From Deroplatys truncata (lineage: Eukaryota; Arthropoda; Insecta; Mantodea; Mantidae): a DNA stretch of 64,000 nucleotides. This document shows positions 1 to 11,756 of the stretch, piece after piece. Location: assembly GCA_030765065.1 (NCBI GenBank), contig CM060978.1:61248421-61312420 (forward strand), read 5' to 3'. A program made the position numbers and the translations under genes. The notes below the pieces were generated by a model that was given only the letters and a program-made list of their open reading frames with translations, did not search any database and was not told the DNA's origin. The stretch's first letter is position 1. Each line of letters opens with the position of its first letter.

Positions 1-54
1 CTGTTGAGTTTTGTTTATAAACATTAAATTCATGCAAACGTTTATACTCTCATT

Positions 55-170
55 CATAATTCCCATCCTCCAGCCAGGAATCGAACTCGTGCCTCTGGAT
101 TTGGCAGCTAATATGCTAACCACCAGGCACAGAGCCAGTCTTCCTCTATTTCTTCTCGCGATGACTCCGA
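55..170 (-). mobile_element. tRNA-derived SINE head (SINE5 family)
   Basis: Read on the minus strand, this stretch has a tRNA-like layout. An A-box-like TGGTGGTTAGCATA is followed about 30 bases on by a B box, GAGTTCGATTCC, the two internal RNA polymerase III promoter blocks. A related head lies at 59100-59262. It sits in repeat DNA and shows no cloverleaf acceptor stem that I could close, so I call it a SINE relic and not a working tRNA gene. Confidence 0.6.
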
Positions 171-239
171 GCATCATCAGAAGAAACAGACGACTCCAAG
201 CAGATCACTTTTTTCACCCAAAATCGCATATGTTTATTT

Positions 240-640
240 CTCTTCTATTAAGTTTTCTTATTAAAGCTTAATTTTCTATCTACCTCATGTTAATCGAAAT
301 GAAGTTGCACAAAGTGTTACATTACACACTGTAGTTACAAGCGGGATAAAGGAGGTCAAAGCAAGAAAAATCTTTAAAAAGGGGTCCCTATATGCTGGCT
401 TTCACTTCCAGATTCCTTGCACTATTTGAGATAAACCAGGAAAAAAATAAACAACGCCTTAGCATCTCAAAAAAAATGTAAACCTATTGGGGAATTTAAA
501 CAATCAGCAAGGGGTATTCCGGAAATGGATGGCTTAACAAAAACATTTGTCATAAATTGTTTGCTTTAATGAGACTATACTAGTATATTATTTTAAGCAA
601 CAAGTTACCGCTTTTGTCTTATTATTTACCAGTAATAAAA
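240..640 (-). repeat. Degenerate F1 fragment, reverse
   Basis: The order of recognisable blocks (TTAATCGAAATGAAG, a tract near TTACATTACACACT, then ATTGTTTGCTTTAATGAGA) matches F1 copies read in reverse, but with heavy substitution. No gene is visible from 171 to 836 apart from this relic. Confidence 0.5.
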
Positions 641-835
641 GAACATAAAATTAATTAAGAGGATTAAACAGGATATTGTACAAAACACAAGATATACATT
701 TTACTATGTATGCAATATGCAACATGTGCTATTTTAATAAAAATTGTTAGAAATACTTACGAGAAAATCTAAAATAAGGAAAGGTATTCCTTGAAAAGAA
801 AAAAAACAAAGCTTGGAATTCATTCAAATTTTCGT

Positions 836-1630
836 ATTTACTTGCATAGCTACGTATAGCAAGTAGGGAAAGTATTGTATTCCACCCAAAAATTCGATAT
901 AGAGATTTCACCGAAATGCATATTTTGAGACCCCCTAAACCCAAAGCAGAAAGGGTCCATAGTGTGTCTGAACGGTATAACTCAAAAACGAAAAGTTTGA
1001 TAAATACCAAACTTAGTATTTAGGTTTAACGTCTTTCAAAGATGCGACAAGAAGATTTTAAAGAAAATCTTCCCACCACAGACTACCCCTTACATGGAAA
1101 ATTTTTCGAAATTTCTGATTTTCTCAAAAATGGTTCTAACGATTTTCATTAAAATATCTTATTTTTAAGATACTTCCATGGAAAATAAAAATGTATATCA
1201 TGAATTTTCTGGAAATGTCCCCAAAAGTTCTCCTAATTCTGAATGACTTTCATATAATTAGTAAACCGTAATAGATAAAATGTTAGTACACAAAACATGT
1301 AGATCTCATTAAAGCACATAATTTATGTCATATACATTTTTTATTCAGTGAAACCATTTCCAGGACATTCCTTGATATTTGTTTGAATTTTCCAATACTT
1401 ATACTTTTTCTCAAATGGGAATTCGTTATTGGAGAATGGAATGCTCCACATAGCAACCAGCTCTTAAAAGACCTAAAGCCCACCATATTCCCCCTGCACC
1501 TACAAGAAAATTAGCAATAAGATAATATAAGATAACGATTAACAAAGTAGATCGAGAATAAGCTTTTGTAAAATCAGTTTTGTACAAGAGTAGAGAAAGT
1601 CATATGATTGTAACACATCAGCAGTTTTGA
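836..1630 (+). repeat. F1 element, forward, internally deleted
   Basis: It begins near the F1 end block (CTACGTATAGCAAGTAGGG), passes through the shared landmarks ACCCAAAAATTCGATA, GAGATTTCACCG and TTGAGACCCCCT, and ends with GTAACACATCAG. The reading frames here are shared by unrelated positions of the repeat and contain no recognisable domain, so I do not treat them as genes. Confidence 0.8.
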
Positions 1631-1679
1631 GTTATGTTCTTCACGTACAAAATACTTTGAGTTCAGGGAGCCTCAAATT

Positions 1680-2300
1680 TATGAATCCGTGCTACTTTGT
1701 AGATTAGTAGTAGAGAAAGTAAAATAGTCCACGGGCGGGCGTGCGTGAGTGAGTAATGTCGGATAAATACCAACTTTGTAGATAGGTTCAGCATTTTTCG
1801 GAGATGTAGGTAAATAGGCAAGTTTCTAAAGAATACTTTTTCATCCCAGCTACCTTTTACATGCAAGATTTTTCATTATTTTTTCTCAAAAAATGACTAA
1901 ACCGTTTATTAAAATAATATATAAATAACATACAAAACATTTGCAAGGCTAATAAAATATATGTATCTTGAATTTTCTGGGAATAGCTTGTAAAATCCTC
2001 TCTAATCGGAAAATAATTCTGTGTAATTTTGTATAGTTGGCGAACCATAAGAGATGGATAAAGAACTTAGTGCACAAAAATATTGTAATATCACCTTATT
2101 GGAGAGTACTAACTGCAAAATGTATGGCATTTCACAGCCAGCATATAGCGATCCTCTTTAAACATTTGACTATCGTCTCGGTTTTCTGTATACACTTGTA
2201 CACAGAACGAAATGTGCGTTCTGCTAACGCTTATCTTAATTAACACGGAGTATATGGAAGAATAAGCTCTTCTAAAGTATAGTTTCTAGTATAGCATGTC
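1680..2300 (+). repeat. Older F1 copy, forward, degenerate
   Basis: Blocks such as GATAAATACCAACTTTG, TTTACATGCAAGATTTTTC and TTGAATTTTCTGGGAATAG follow the F1 order. An internal tract (TATGGCATTTCACAGCCAGC) defines a second F1 subfamily that recurs near 3950. Confidence 0.6.
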
Positions 2301-2389
2301 GTTTGGGATCAAATCTTCAACATTACTTTCCGTAAGTTCGTAAAATGTTAGAACACGCCCATATTTCAATGCCACCATCAATTGTTTCT

Positions 2390-3124
2390 CTACATGTACG
2401 TGTACATATTACACAGAGAAAGTATTGCATTCTACCCAAAAATTAGTTAACGTGAATTCATCAGAAATACATGTTTCAAGACCCCCTGAATACAAAAAAA
2501 AAACATTTTTAGAAAAAGATCCGCACGCGCGTGTGTATCTGAATAGCATAACTCAAACAAGAAAAGTCGAATAAATATCAAAATTGGTATTTAAGTTGAA
2601 TATCTTCCAAAAATGCGACACGAAGATTTTCAAGAAAATCTCTCACGCAAGCTATTCTTTACATAGCACACTTTTTCGAAATTTTGTTTCCTTGAAAATG
2701 GCTAACGATTTTGGTTAAAATACCATGTATTAAAGGTATTTACATGGCAAATAAAATGTATATCTTGAATTTTCTGGGAATAGACTGAAGCCCTGTTCAT
2801 TCGGAAGAAAACTCAATCTTGCGTAACTGTAAACGTTAAAGCCACGAAAAGGCACTACGACAAAAAATGTAGACCTCTTTAAAACACACAATTTATTTCC
2901 GAAACATTTCTTGTGGCATACATAATTTCGAGGATATTCGTATCAATGATTCGAATTGTTAATGTCTTCATCTTTTTATGTACTGTCGATACTCAGTTAA
3001 TTCTCGCGATGTCACGGAGAGAGTATGATTATTAAGGCCTCCATTTCTAAAACATATGTATAAAGAAATGTGTAACGTAGCTATTACTACAAATGTTTAT
3101 CTTGATGAAAATGAAACACGCAGA
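2390..3124 (+). repeat. F1 copy, forward
   Basis: It holds the landmarks GAGAAAGTATTGCATTC, CCCCCTGAATAC, ATGCGACACGAAGATTTTC and TTGAATTTTCTGGGAATAG in order. Its tail is joined almost directly to a reverse copy at 3125, giving a tail-to-tail pair. Confidence 0.7.
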
Positions 3125-3845
3125 AAAAAATTCTGATGTGACACATTCACATGACCGTCTCTACCCTCTATCGTTTATTAATACGCAGACGAATTATTCT
3201 TAATCAAGCTTATTTTTCTATCTACCACAGTTTTATCCAAATAAACCTTTGCAGAAATATCTACATTACACATTTCGTTATAAATACAAAGCGAACAGCA
3301 ACAGTCAAATGTTTAAGAACTGGACGCTATACGCTGGTCTTAAAATTCCTTACTGTTTCCATGACATCGTGAGTAACAAAGAAATGAACAATTAATGTTT
3401 CACTCTATTTAAATAATAGTGACGTTTTCGACTATGGCAAATACGCTAAACTCACTTTTATCGTGTTTTAAAGTCATTGAACCCATTTTTCGTGGGGCTT
3501 GTAAACGGAAGTTTGGCCGAAAATACAAATATACGTTTTACTTGTCCAGTAAATATCTTTAATATATGGTATTTTAATAAAAATCGTTACATTTTTATGT
3601 AATTAATCGTTTCGAAAAATGTGCCATATAAAGGCCAGTTTAGGGTGGGGGAATTTGTTGGTATTTATCCGACTTTTCGCATAGAGACGTACACACGGAC
3701 CTGTTTCCAAAAAATGCTTTATTTGGATTCAATGCGCCTTAAAACGTGTATTTCAGCTGAAATCTCGGTATAGAATTTTTGGATGGAGTACAATACTTGC
3801 CCTACTTACTATACGTGGTAGAGAAAACAATAAGCTTTAGTAAGG
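3125..3845 (-). repeat. F1 copy, reverse
   Basis: It starts with the F1 tail in reverse (TTCTGATGTGACACATTCAC), contains the block CCTCTATCGTTTATTAATA typical of one subfamily, and ends at TACTATACGTGGTAGAGAAA, the reverse of the palindromic end. Confidence 0.75.
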
Positions 3846-4100
3846 ATAGTTTGTATGCTCACTAACAAACGCTAGAGGGTAGAGACATTCATGTGAGTGT
3901 AACACATCAAATTTTTTAGGAGTACTAAACCGTCATTCGCTGCAAAATTTATGGCATTTTACAGCCAGCATATATTGATCCGATGTTAGATATTTCACTA
4001 TCGTTACGATTTTCTGTATACACCTTGTACAAAGAACGAAATTGGCATGAAATAAATGCAGAAATAAATTTCTTTAAAGAATAGTTGCAACTCGTTGGGG
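3830..4100 (+). repeat. F1 tail fragments, forward
   Basis: Two tail pieces lie in a row. The first ends GTGTAACACATCAAATTTTTT near 3920. The second repeats the TATGGCATTTTACAGCCAGC tract seen near 2130. No gene is visible from here to 4497. Confidence 0.55.
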
Positions 4101-4497
4101 TCAATCATTCAACATCACTTTTCGTAAAGGTCATAATGCAACAAATTCTTGAAATGCAAAAGCACGCCGAGGTTTCATTAACACCAGAATCTATTTTGTT
4201 GAATACGAAATATGTAATTGTTAATCAGAAACAATTATTTGTCCTCACTCACCTAAAGTTTGCGTCCTTTAACCTCCATTCTTCTTCGTGTGTATGAATC
4301 ACTGTGTAGACCAGCAACAGAACCTCTCGAGGTATCCCCGCACTGCCTATCAACAGGAAAATACTGTGTTGCACCTGGGTATTAGGAGCCATGTTCATCA
4401 AATAGCCCTCTACAGTCAAATGCATTAACTGATTTTGATTTCATTCATATGGCATCCAGCGACATTTTCTCGAGAAAACAGTTTATGGCCGAGAAAC

Positions 4498-5398
4498 TTG
4501 TTGCTTCATGTATGGTAAGCAAGTTTGAACTAGGTTGTATTGAATTTCGACTGTTGGGGAGCCGAACTTGAAGTTGTAACCGCACGTATGGTACTCGGTA
4601 GCCATCGCCCCAAGTTTAAAAATATTAACTTTGTAATTTGACTGTTTCTTTAAATACTATATATTTATGTTTGCCTCGGCTGCGTCAGTATTAATTTGTA
4701 GAGACATGAATTTCTTAACAGGATGTGGTACTGCTGAAGAATGTAGGCTTACATATATTATAATTTTTATTCCTCTTACTTTACTCCTCTTATTAATCCT
4801 TGACACGATTTAAATAACACTTCACTGATATAGAGAGCCGTGAGATTATTTATTAATTACTTGCACTTTTTAACACGTAAACTATTCTTTGTCTCACACT
4901 GAATACGTATTACACTTCTCGAGGACGCGTCTCGCGTCCAGTTAGGAACGCTGTCTACCAGCAACTGACTTCTGAATTTGTAAATTTTGCTCCATTTCAG
5001 TTTCTGATTGGCTAATCATACTGCAATAGAATACTTTTATTTAACTTAAGCTTTTTTCTGGTTGTTGATTGGCTATTTATAAACTGTCTCAAAAATTACA
5101 TTATTGTTGCTCCAAGAATTACTAGTAGCATTATTAAACTTTCTAATTCATTATTGCCTCAAAGTTACCTCATTATTACCTAATTGTTAGCAACTTTTAG
5201 CCTATTATTCTCACAGCTCTTACATTATTAAATTATGTAATACATTCACATAACGTTATTACACATGCATACAATAATATAAACATATACAATGACTGTT
5301 ACATGCATTTTATATATTATATTATACGCATATTGTTTTAAAGCGGGCTGTTATTATATTTTATATTATACAATTAGACTGTCAAAAATACTGCCTAA
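4498..5398 (-). mobile_element. LTR-A solo LTR, copy 1
   Basis: It matches the other LTR-A copies along its length, including GCCTCGGCTGCGTCAGTATT near 4674, two inverted CCAAT blocks (GATTGGCTA) near 5005 and 5060, and CTCACAGCTCTTACATTATT. The right edge has lost the canonical TGCCTCA end (TGCCTAATGG instead), and the left edge is eroded. No internal gag-pol sequence is attached. Confidence 0.8.
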
Positions 5399-5489
5399 TG
5401 GCAAATGTTTCTTCATTTGAGGGGGGGAAAACAATAAAGTTATATTTTATTTAACGCATGTCTTCAACCTGATTTCATGGTCAGCTGAA

Positions 5490-5867
5490 TTTTACTTTCT
5501 CTGCTACTTACCTGTCAGGAGGGATTGCATTCCACCCAAAATTTCGATAAGCTCCGTGTGTGCATGTCTGTAAATAGCATAAAAACAGCGAACTGTGCAA
5601 TAAATACCAAACTTGGGATTTAGGTTCAGTATCTTCAAAAAATGCAACAGGAATATTTTCAATAAATACCTAAGCGTAAAGTATCATTTACATGGAAGAG
5701 TTTTCGAATATTTTTATTGTTCAGAAATGGCTCCAAATATTTTGTTCAAAATACCACATATTTAGAACTCATTAATGAAATGTATATCTTGAATTTTCTG
5801 TAAATGAACTGCAAAGTTCTCTTCATTCGAAAGGAATTTCGGGTAGTTTTATCTAGTACTGGTAAAC

Positions 5868-5906
<39 letters not shown>

Positions 5907-6062
5907 AAACGTACTGCACCAAAAACGCAGATCTCGTTAAGCTCATGATTAATGTAAAACTTTTTATCAGGCGTTAACTATTTCCGAAATACTCCTTGCT
6001 AATTGGTTTGAATTTTCAAAGAGATATTCGTTTTTTTCTTGTGATCATGCAAATAGTTATGG
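5490..6062 (+). repeat. F1 copy, forward, 3' truncated
   Basis: It starts at TTACTTTCTCTGCTAC, the F1 terminal block, and runs through the TTGAATTTTCTG block. A (GA)n run at 5874-5902 lies where other copies read GTAAACCGTAAGAGATAGAC, so the dinucleotide grew out of AGAGA in the element. Confidence 0.75.
5874..5902. repeat. (GA)n microsatellite
   Basis: About 14 uninterrupted GA units lie inside an F1 copy. Confidence 0.95.
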
Positions 6063-6064
6063 AC

Positions 6065-7090
6065 GGGAAATTATAAATAATTAAACAAAGAAGTAATAAT
6101 AAAACAAAGAAATAATTGCAACAAATAATTTTCATTTATTAAATCAAAGCACAATGCAGCAAACTTGGGTTGAAATATTTTTCTCCGGAAAGACAAGGTA
6201 ATTAGGAAGCCAGGTTAGCCAGAGTCATTAGCGACAGCCGCGGTAGCGAGCACATTAACTTAAGAAGTTTTGGGAACGCAGTTTAGAGTTAAGTTCAGTA
6301 CGTTTTGACAGTCAAGTAGGCAAAAGAAAATCTGGAAAAGAGAAAGGGCTTACATTCTGAGTATTTAGCTAGGCCAACATGGTACAAAAGTAAGAGGCAC
6401 ATGTAGGATTTATGCATTGGTTGCGCGTGAAAAATGATGTTAGTGAGAGTAATTCTAATGTAGGCAGAGCTTAAGTAATAAGAGGCATGTAATTTCTATA
6501 GTTATTCTTCTCTGGTGCCATGCTGGTACGGATCGACGTTCGTGCACAAGTTGTTACTCTCTATCACATTAGTTAATCTATATCTGGTACCGCCAACGGT
6601 ACTTTCTCGTGTGATATTTAAGCAGCAAGTAATATGTGAGTAACGGCTATTGCGAGGGACCTTGCCGGTAAACATTTTAGCGACTCACGGCAGGTTACTC
6701 TTCCAGTTTCTTTCATTGGGAAACAGTTAATTCCAACCGCTGCGGAAGTTAGCAGGTTTAATAATTCAGTTGTTACAATTTCAAGTGCTACGGTTCGAAT
6801 CAGTTTTATTCTTTATCGTCAAACGGTCGTCAATTCACTTGAATAACTCAAATATTAGTTCATAATAAATTTCTGTTAATTTAAACTGGTGTTGTCCTTC
6901 ACAATACGCCCACGCATACTCTGAGGCAAAGTACTAATAGCTCTACCACTGGAGCAGCCGGCAGCATAATCAACAGGAGATATTGGAGACTACGAGAAAA
7001 GGTGGTAATTGCATTCTTGCTCCAAACTGTCGCACCATCAACGCGGTATCTCCATTTAGCTTCAGCTTTTGCCTATCCCTAATATACTCG
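6065..7090. other. Unassigned stretch, likely an old insertion in F1
   Basis: This stretch differs from its surroundings: less AT-rich in its middle, with no F1 landmarks until an F1 tail piece resumes near 7090. It holds an AATAAA signal near 6863 and ends a promoter-like stretch with GTCCTTCACA near 6900. That pattern would suit a decayed LTR, but I found no matching ends or target duplication, and no protein. Confidence 0.3.
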
Positions 7091-7200
7091 TGCCTACAGC
7101 GAAATTTGTAAATGTATAATGAAAGTTTATTTTGATTAATAAGAGATAGATGGAGGAATAAGTTTTTGTAGAAGAGTGAGGAGAGAAAGTACTGTAAATG
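7090..7200 (+). repeat. F1 tail fragment
   Basis: The blocks GTTTATTTTGATTAATAAG, GATAGATGGAGGAATAAG and GAAGAGTGAGGAGAGAAAGT are the F1 tail. From 7200 to 7850 I see no gene and no recognised repeat. Confidence 0.65.
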
Positions 7201-7849
7201 CCCTACATAAAAATAATTTCTTTTCTGATTAAGCAGCAGGGTGTTAACCACTACGGTTTCGAGGTGCCCCACCTAAGAAGTAGTCCCACCTCGTGAATGT
7301 AAGAGAGGTCATTTGGGTCGCTGAAACTTCCGTAGGACCGACCCAAATAGTCGAGAAACTTGCATATAACCGTAACAATGGAAACTTTGCAGCACACAAG
7401 TAGAATCTCGCCACAATAGAAGGGAGGAGGAGAGGGTGACATTTCAATAATCAATTATCAGCTACTCGAATGTGCGTTGTTTTAATTGAAATGCAGCCAT
7501 TATATACTAGTGGAATGTGCAATTAGTAGAAGCCAGTAATAGATGAGGCATTTGTGGCCGAGTTTGTTAATTGTATTTGTAACTGCCCTTCATTATACAT
7601 CAGCCGATTTGCCTCCGCTAAAAGGGACTGGCGCTGTTGCAACGAACAGAAAGACACATGGACAACTGAAGATATACACTTTATTTTTTTCGTTTTACCT
7701 ATCGGAGGCAGGTGAAGGCGAGATTCCACAAAAATACATATTTAAAGATCCATGACCCCAGAATTAGGGCTTTTTTAAAAGAATTTCAGGAAAATTTGTG
7801 TTTATGTATATTTTTGGATACTATAATTCATAAATGAAAAGGATATATA

Positions 7850-8070
7850 TAATGCGTGAGTCTTCTCAACCTGCGGATTTGTGACTAGGCAACCCTACAT
7901 TTTACAGAGGATACGAAATGCGGGTGCTGACACCACATTCACCAGCCCGCTGATTAGGAATATGGTGATGCTCATTGTTAACGTGCTCTAGTAGCGCAAT
8001 AGTTAACATAGTGGAAAGTTATGGTGAAGGTCGGAAGTTCAAATCACGCCTGCGAATAAATGAGTTTTTA
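7850..8070 (+). mobile_element. tRNA-derived SINE (SINE7)
   Basis: CTCTAGTAGCGCAATAGTTA near 7985 resembles an A box, and GGAAGTTCAAATCACGCC near 8034 is a B-box-like block with tRNA spacing. The weak consensus match makes this an old copy. Confidence 0.45.
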
Positions 8071-8264
8071 TTCATTGCTGTTCATGTTTTTAGAACGTTC
8101 TAGCAAATGATTTCTTTCAAATGCACTAGAAAGTGGATTTTCTAACAGGTAGCAATTTGAGCTTTAACGAAATTCACATATTCAAACTAATTAAGTGAAA
8201 ACTATCAGTTTTCATTAAATTTACTCAACATAAAAAGTATCATCAAGTGGCAGTATATCAACCT

Positions 8265-8345
8265 GAGACCTTTACCCCTGAAGACCAACGCGCACACTAT
8301 TGCACTGCGAGTGCAAGTCAGTTCATGGACAACGGTGCAAAGCAG
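8265..8345 (-). mobile_element. Possible SINE head, minus strand
   Basis: On the minus strand, AGTGCAATAGTGTGCGCG is followed by CTCAGGTTGATATAC, again A- and B-box-like. It faces the SINE at 7850-8070. The match to consensus is poor. Confidence 0.3.
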
Positions 8346-8369
8346 TTTTTTTCTTCGAATGGAGGAGAA

Positions 8370-8630
8370 AATGATTTAATCACTAACCTCAGCCCCGATG
8401 GGAGTCGGGACTAAAACCCCTCCACCGGAGGGAAGTCAAGGGTAAAGATGTACCGCAATATGCACCTGCGGATTCATGGTGATAGATATTGGCCGGTCGC
8501 ATGGGCCTAAGCCGGGTGAAGGAAGGTACCAGGACGCAAGCATGACCAAGGCCCTACCTGCGCCCTTGGGAGTTCAGGGTGAGAAGGTTGTAGGAAGTTT
8601 GAGTGGATGTATGTTAGGTTTGTAGAGTGG
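8370..8630. other. GC-rich non-coding flank of the broken ORF
   Basis: It continues the GC-rich island downstream of the minus-strand ORF. It contains short hairpins such as CCCGATGGGAGTCGGG near 8394 and CCCTCCACCGGAGGG near 8418. No reading frame of interest is present. Confidence 0.4.
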
Positions 8631-9780
8631 CTATCTGGGCTTCCGACGTCCTCGGTAGTCAGTAGTCGGAGCATTCTGTGTGGGCCCCCATGGGGGCACG
8701 TCTTGTTCCTGTGGCAGTCTGTTGTTTAGAACGTCATCCAGCGGCGTCTGGAGGGCTGATATTTCCTCCATGATGAGCCTTCTGACGTTTATGTAATGCT
8801 CCTCGAAGTAGATTGGCATTGTAATTCGGCTAGGAAGTTTTGGTATTAGTTTTGCTGCGAATAGTATGGAACTGTGTTCCTCTTGAAGGTCGGTGAGTAC
8901 CTCCTCCAGGACGGCCAGTTTGGTAGTGATGTTTAGTAGCTCTGCCTGCACATCCTCCAGCTTCTGCAGGATCTCAGGAGAGGTGGTATTGCTGCTTGTG
9001 AAGTTTCCTGGCGTTTCTGCTACTGCAGGAGGCCCTTTCTGCTCTACGCGGTCAAGCTGCAGTAAGAACTGCTGGTGTCTTGAAGGCAGGTCGGCCTTCT
9101 GTTGCGACGTTGTGGATTGGCTGCGAGAATGTAGCGGACAATAATCTTGCCCGGTGAAGCGGTCGTGTCTCCAGCAGGTTGCACAGAAGCGGCGATGACG
9201 AGTTAAATCGTGCTGCTGGCAGACAGACGTCAGGTTAGGTGCCCCACAGTATTGGCACTGTGGCTGCGCAGTACAGCCCACCTCGCTGTGCCCCTAAAGG
9301 CAGCAGCGTCGGCAGGGTGGCGTCCATGTTGAGCGGCTCGGTTCAATCCTTAAGCTCTTGCCCAAGAGCTACAGGCCGTCGGAGAGGTCAGCGTCATAGT
9401 GTTCCTTTTCTCGAAAGAAAAGACGCATGAGCGGTGTTGGCCCTTCCGCGATTGGATCCTGGTAGCCTTCAAGACTGATGGCCAAAGCTGTTGTACGCAG
9501 CTTAGGACGGTATGCGTCAGTAGTTGCTGGTGAACACCCACAACCACAGCGCTCGGTTTGGCCTTCACCAGGCGAAGCGGCGTCCGAGGTGCTGTGTCGT
9601 CTGGACTTCAGAGTGATGCGGCGATGGTGGCGAGCTGGCAGTGCCTGCTGCGGTGGTCGGTTCGTCGATTGCTGTGTCTGATTCGTCGGCGGAAGTCTCT
9701 GCTGCCACTGCAGCTCTGCGATGTCTTCTTCTGCCCATGTTGGGAGAAGCTCCCTTCTACTCGAAGGATCCAAGCGAAGT
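8631..9780 (-). pseudogene. Broken ORF, zinc-finger-like and coiled-coil protein
   Basis: This lies in a GC-rich island (about 8370-9860) that contrasts sharply with its AT-rich surroundings. On the minus strand one frame stays open from about 9780 to 8631 except for two in-frame stops, near 9367 and 9297. Upstream of the stops the product is rich in Gln, Pro, Arg and Ser. Downstream it has a Cys/His cluster: Cys-x2-Cys, then spaced Cys and His pairs, then Cys-x2-Cys and a final Cys-x2-His over about 45 residues. A predicted coiled coil of about 40 residues (EILQKLEDVQAELLN onward) follows. Zinc binding plus a coiled coil suits a retroelement ORF1/Gag-like or a captured viral or host protein. 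I do not recognise the family. No ATG begins the open segments (TTG and GTG are the first possible), so it may be a truncated or pseudogenised copy. Confidence 0.45.
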
Positions 9781-10173
9781 TATTTCGGCTGAAATTATAT
9801 GACGCGATGGAGTGGACAATGTTTACGGTATAGGCTGTACAACAGCGGGATTGCATAACGTCTCAATACGCAAGCTGTGAAGACTCACCCAATATATATA
9901 TAGTGATGGGACGATAACACCATGTCGAAACTCGATACCGATTCCGATTATTCAGCACCGATACTCCATACCCACTATATAAAAAGCTGTAAAGACGATA
10001 GCTTCTTCATGCATTTATATTCTTATTAGTAGTTTTGTGTGTATAAACACATGTAACCAATGTTGTACTGTTTGCTAAAACCACATTGTTCCTTTTTTAC
10101 ATTTTCCAATTAGCAGCAAATTTTTTATCTTTATAATGCCACAGCTTAAATATCCCCTATTGTTAGTCAAGGC

Positions 10174-10266
<93 letters not shown>
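10174..10266. repeat. (TAA)n microsatellite, about 31 units
   Basis: It is an uninterrupted ATA/TAA trinucleotide run directly before a SINE. On the minus strand it creates a meaningless poly-leucine frame. Confidence 0.98.
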
Positions 10267-10268
<2 letters not shown>

Positions 10269-10269
<1 letters not shown>

Positions 10270-10575
10270 TAATTGGTTATATCGCTCGCCTCTCACCAAG
10301 ACGGCCCGGATTTAATCCCAAGGAATGTGTGATTTGTGGAAAACAAAGCAACGGGGCGGGTTTTCTCCGAGTTCTCCGGCTTCCACCGCCATTTCATATC
10401 ACCTCCTTTCTCGCTGTCATACCACGCTTCGAGCTGGTCACCCATCCTGGCTGTTCTCTCTGATCCATATTCTGTACTTCCGACACGCGTCTGACCCCAG
10501 GCAACCGCTTGTAAGTCCTGGGGGTGCAAGCCCTAACAACGGCGAGGGTAAACAGAGGAATAATAATAATTTCTT
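10269..10575 (+). mobile_element. tRNA-derived SINE, SINE3 family
   Basis: It matches the SINE at 31189-31565 (reverse) through CGGGTTTTCTCCGAGTTCTC, TCTGACCCCAGGCAACCGCT and CCCTAACAACGGCGAGGGTA. The head is partly lost. The 3' end runs into AATAATAAT, so its tail is an AAT-type repeat. Confidence 0.75.
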
Positions 10576-11264
10576 TACTTCTCTTTTTATGTAACTATAT
10601 TTTGTGTTGAAAATTTTCTTTTAAAGGATTTTTTATCCATAGAAAAATAAATACTTGTAATTCTTCTTTATTCCGCAAACTTGAAAATATAAACCAATAT
10701 ATATTTTTCACGAAATTCAAACAACTAAATATAAGAAATATTTTTATCCGCTGTATTATCTCACATCTTAAGTTCTGATTTGTTACTGCAGGATTCACAG
10801 ATTTTGGTCACCAGGGTAGGTAAATGTAACGGCTGAGAGTGAGTCACCAAACCAGACTATTGCAGAAACATGATTTAGTGCGTCAGCTAAAACGTCTTCA
10901 TTCAGAACTCAATTAACTCTGCATGTTATATGAGTACCTCTAATTCTCCACCATTATTTTGTATGTTTTCATTTATACACAAGACTTTGTAGAATGATGC
11001 AGTGATTCACCTACAGAAAACGAAGTCAAGGTCTATCAAGAACTATACTCCAGAAACTATTTGGGGACACGTGCGAGGCATTAACGTGAAGTCTCGACAC
11101 CTTTCTGACTTATCTAGCATAAAGTTAAACGCAATAACGTTCAACAATGCGAAACTTAAAAAGTCAAAAGTACCGGAAAAGTATCAAAAGTTCATCTAAA
11201 AGTATTAAACATACTTCGATACCCTCGAGTATCGAGGTATCGATGGCATCGAGATTCCATTCCT

Positions 11265-11752
11265 AATTAAAACCCATTAAGATATTTACATGATTAATAA
11301 AGTGTATATTGTGAATTTTCTGGGAACGGCCTCTGAAGACCTTTTCAACTGAAAAGTTTTATATAATGTAAGTGGTAAACCGTAAGATATATACAGAAAC
11401 GTACTTCAGCAAAAGTATAGACCCCTTTAAAACATAAAATGTAGTAAAAGAATTACTTGTGACAATAACCATATCCGAAGTATTCGTTCTTTTTTGGTTT
11501 CAGTTTTTCAACACATCATTTTCCGAAGTGTTTTCACCATTCAGTTGTTTCTCGCATAGAAATAGGATGACATTCCAAAGCCAACAAATACCAACCGATA
11601 TGTTTAAGATTTTACTATCGTTTCAGCCTTCTATATCCCCGTTCTATCTACTGAAATGTGTAATTAAACTCTCTGCAAACTCTCTGCAAACGTTCATCTC
11701 GGCATGAGGTAGAAAAATAAGCTTTTGTAGGAATAGTTTCTAGAAGCTGTAT
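11265..11752 (+). repeat. F1 interior and tail, forward
   Basis: Landmarks run from ATTAAAACCCATTAAGATAT to AATAAGCTTTTGTAGG in F1 order. The 5' half is missing where the hAT-like element ends. Confidence 0.65.
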
Positions 11753-11756
11753 GACA

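Larger units (their letters stand above)
9901..11264. mobile_element. hAT-like non-autonomous element
   Basis: The left end reads TAGTGATGGGACGATAACAC, then TCGAAACTCGATACCG. The right end, reversed, reads TAGGAATGGAATCTCGATGC, then CCATCGATACCTCGATAC. These imperfect inverted ends resemble hAT termini. The inside carries a (TAA)n tract and a SINE but no transposase. I could not find an 8-base target duplication. The right end abuts F1 interior, but the matching F1 half is not at the left end, so the boundaries are provisional. Confidence 0.45.

Noticed and set aside
10075-10299. Minus-strand frame with a poly-leucine run
   Set aside because: It is the translation of a (TAA)n microsatellite read on the other strand.
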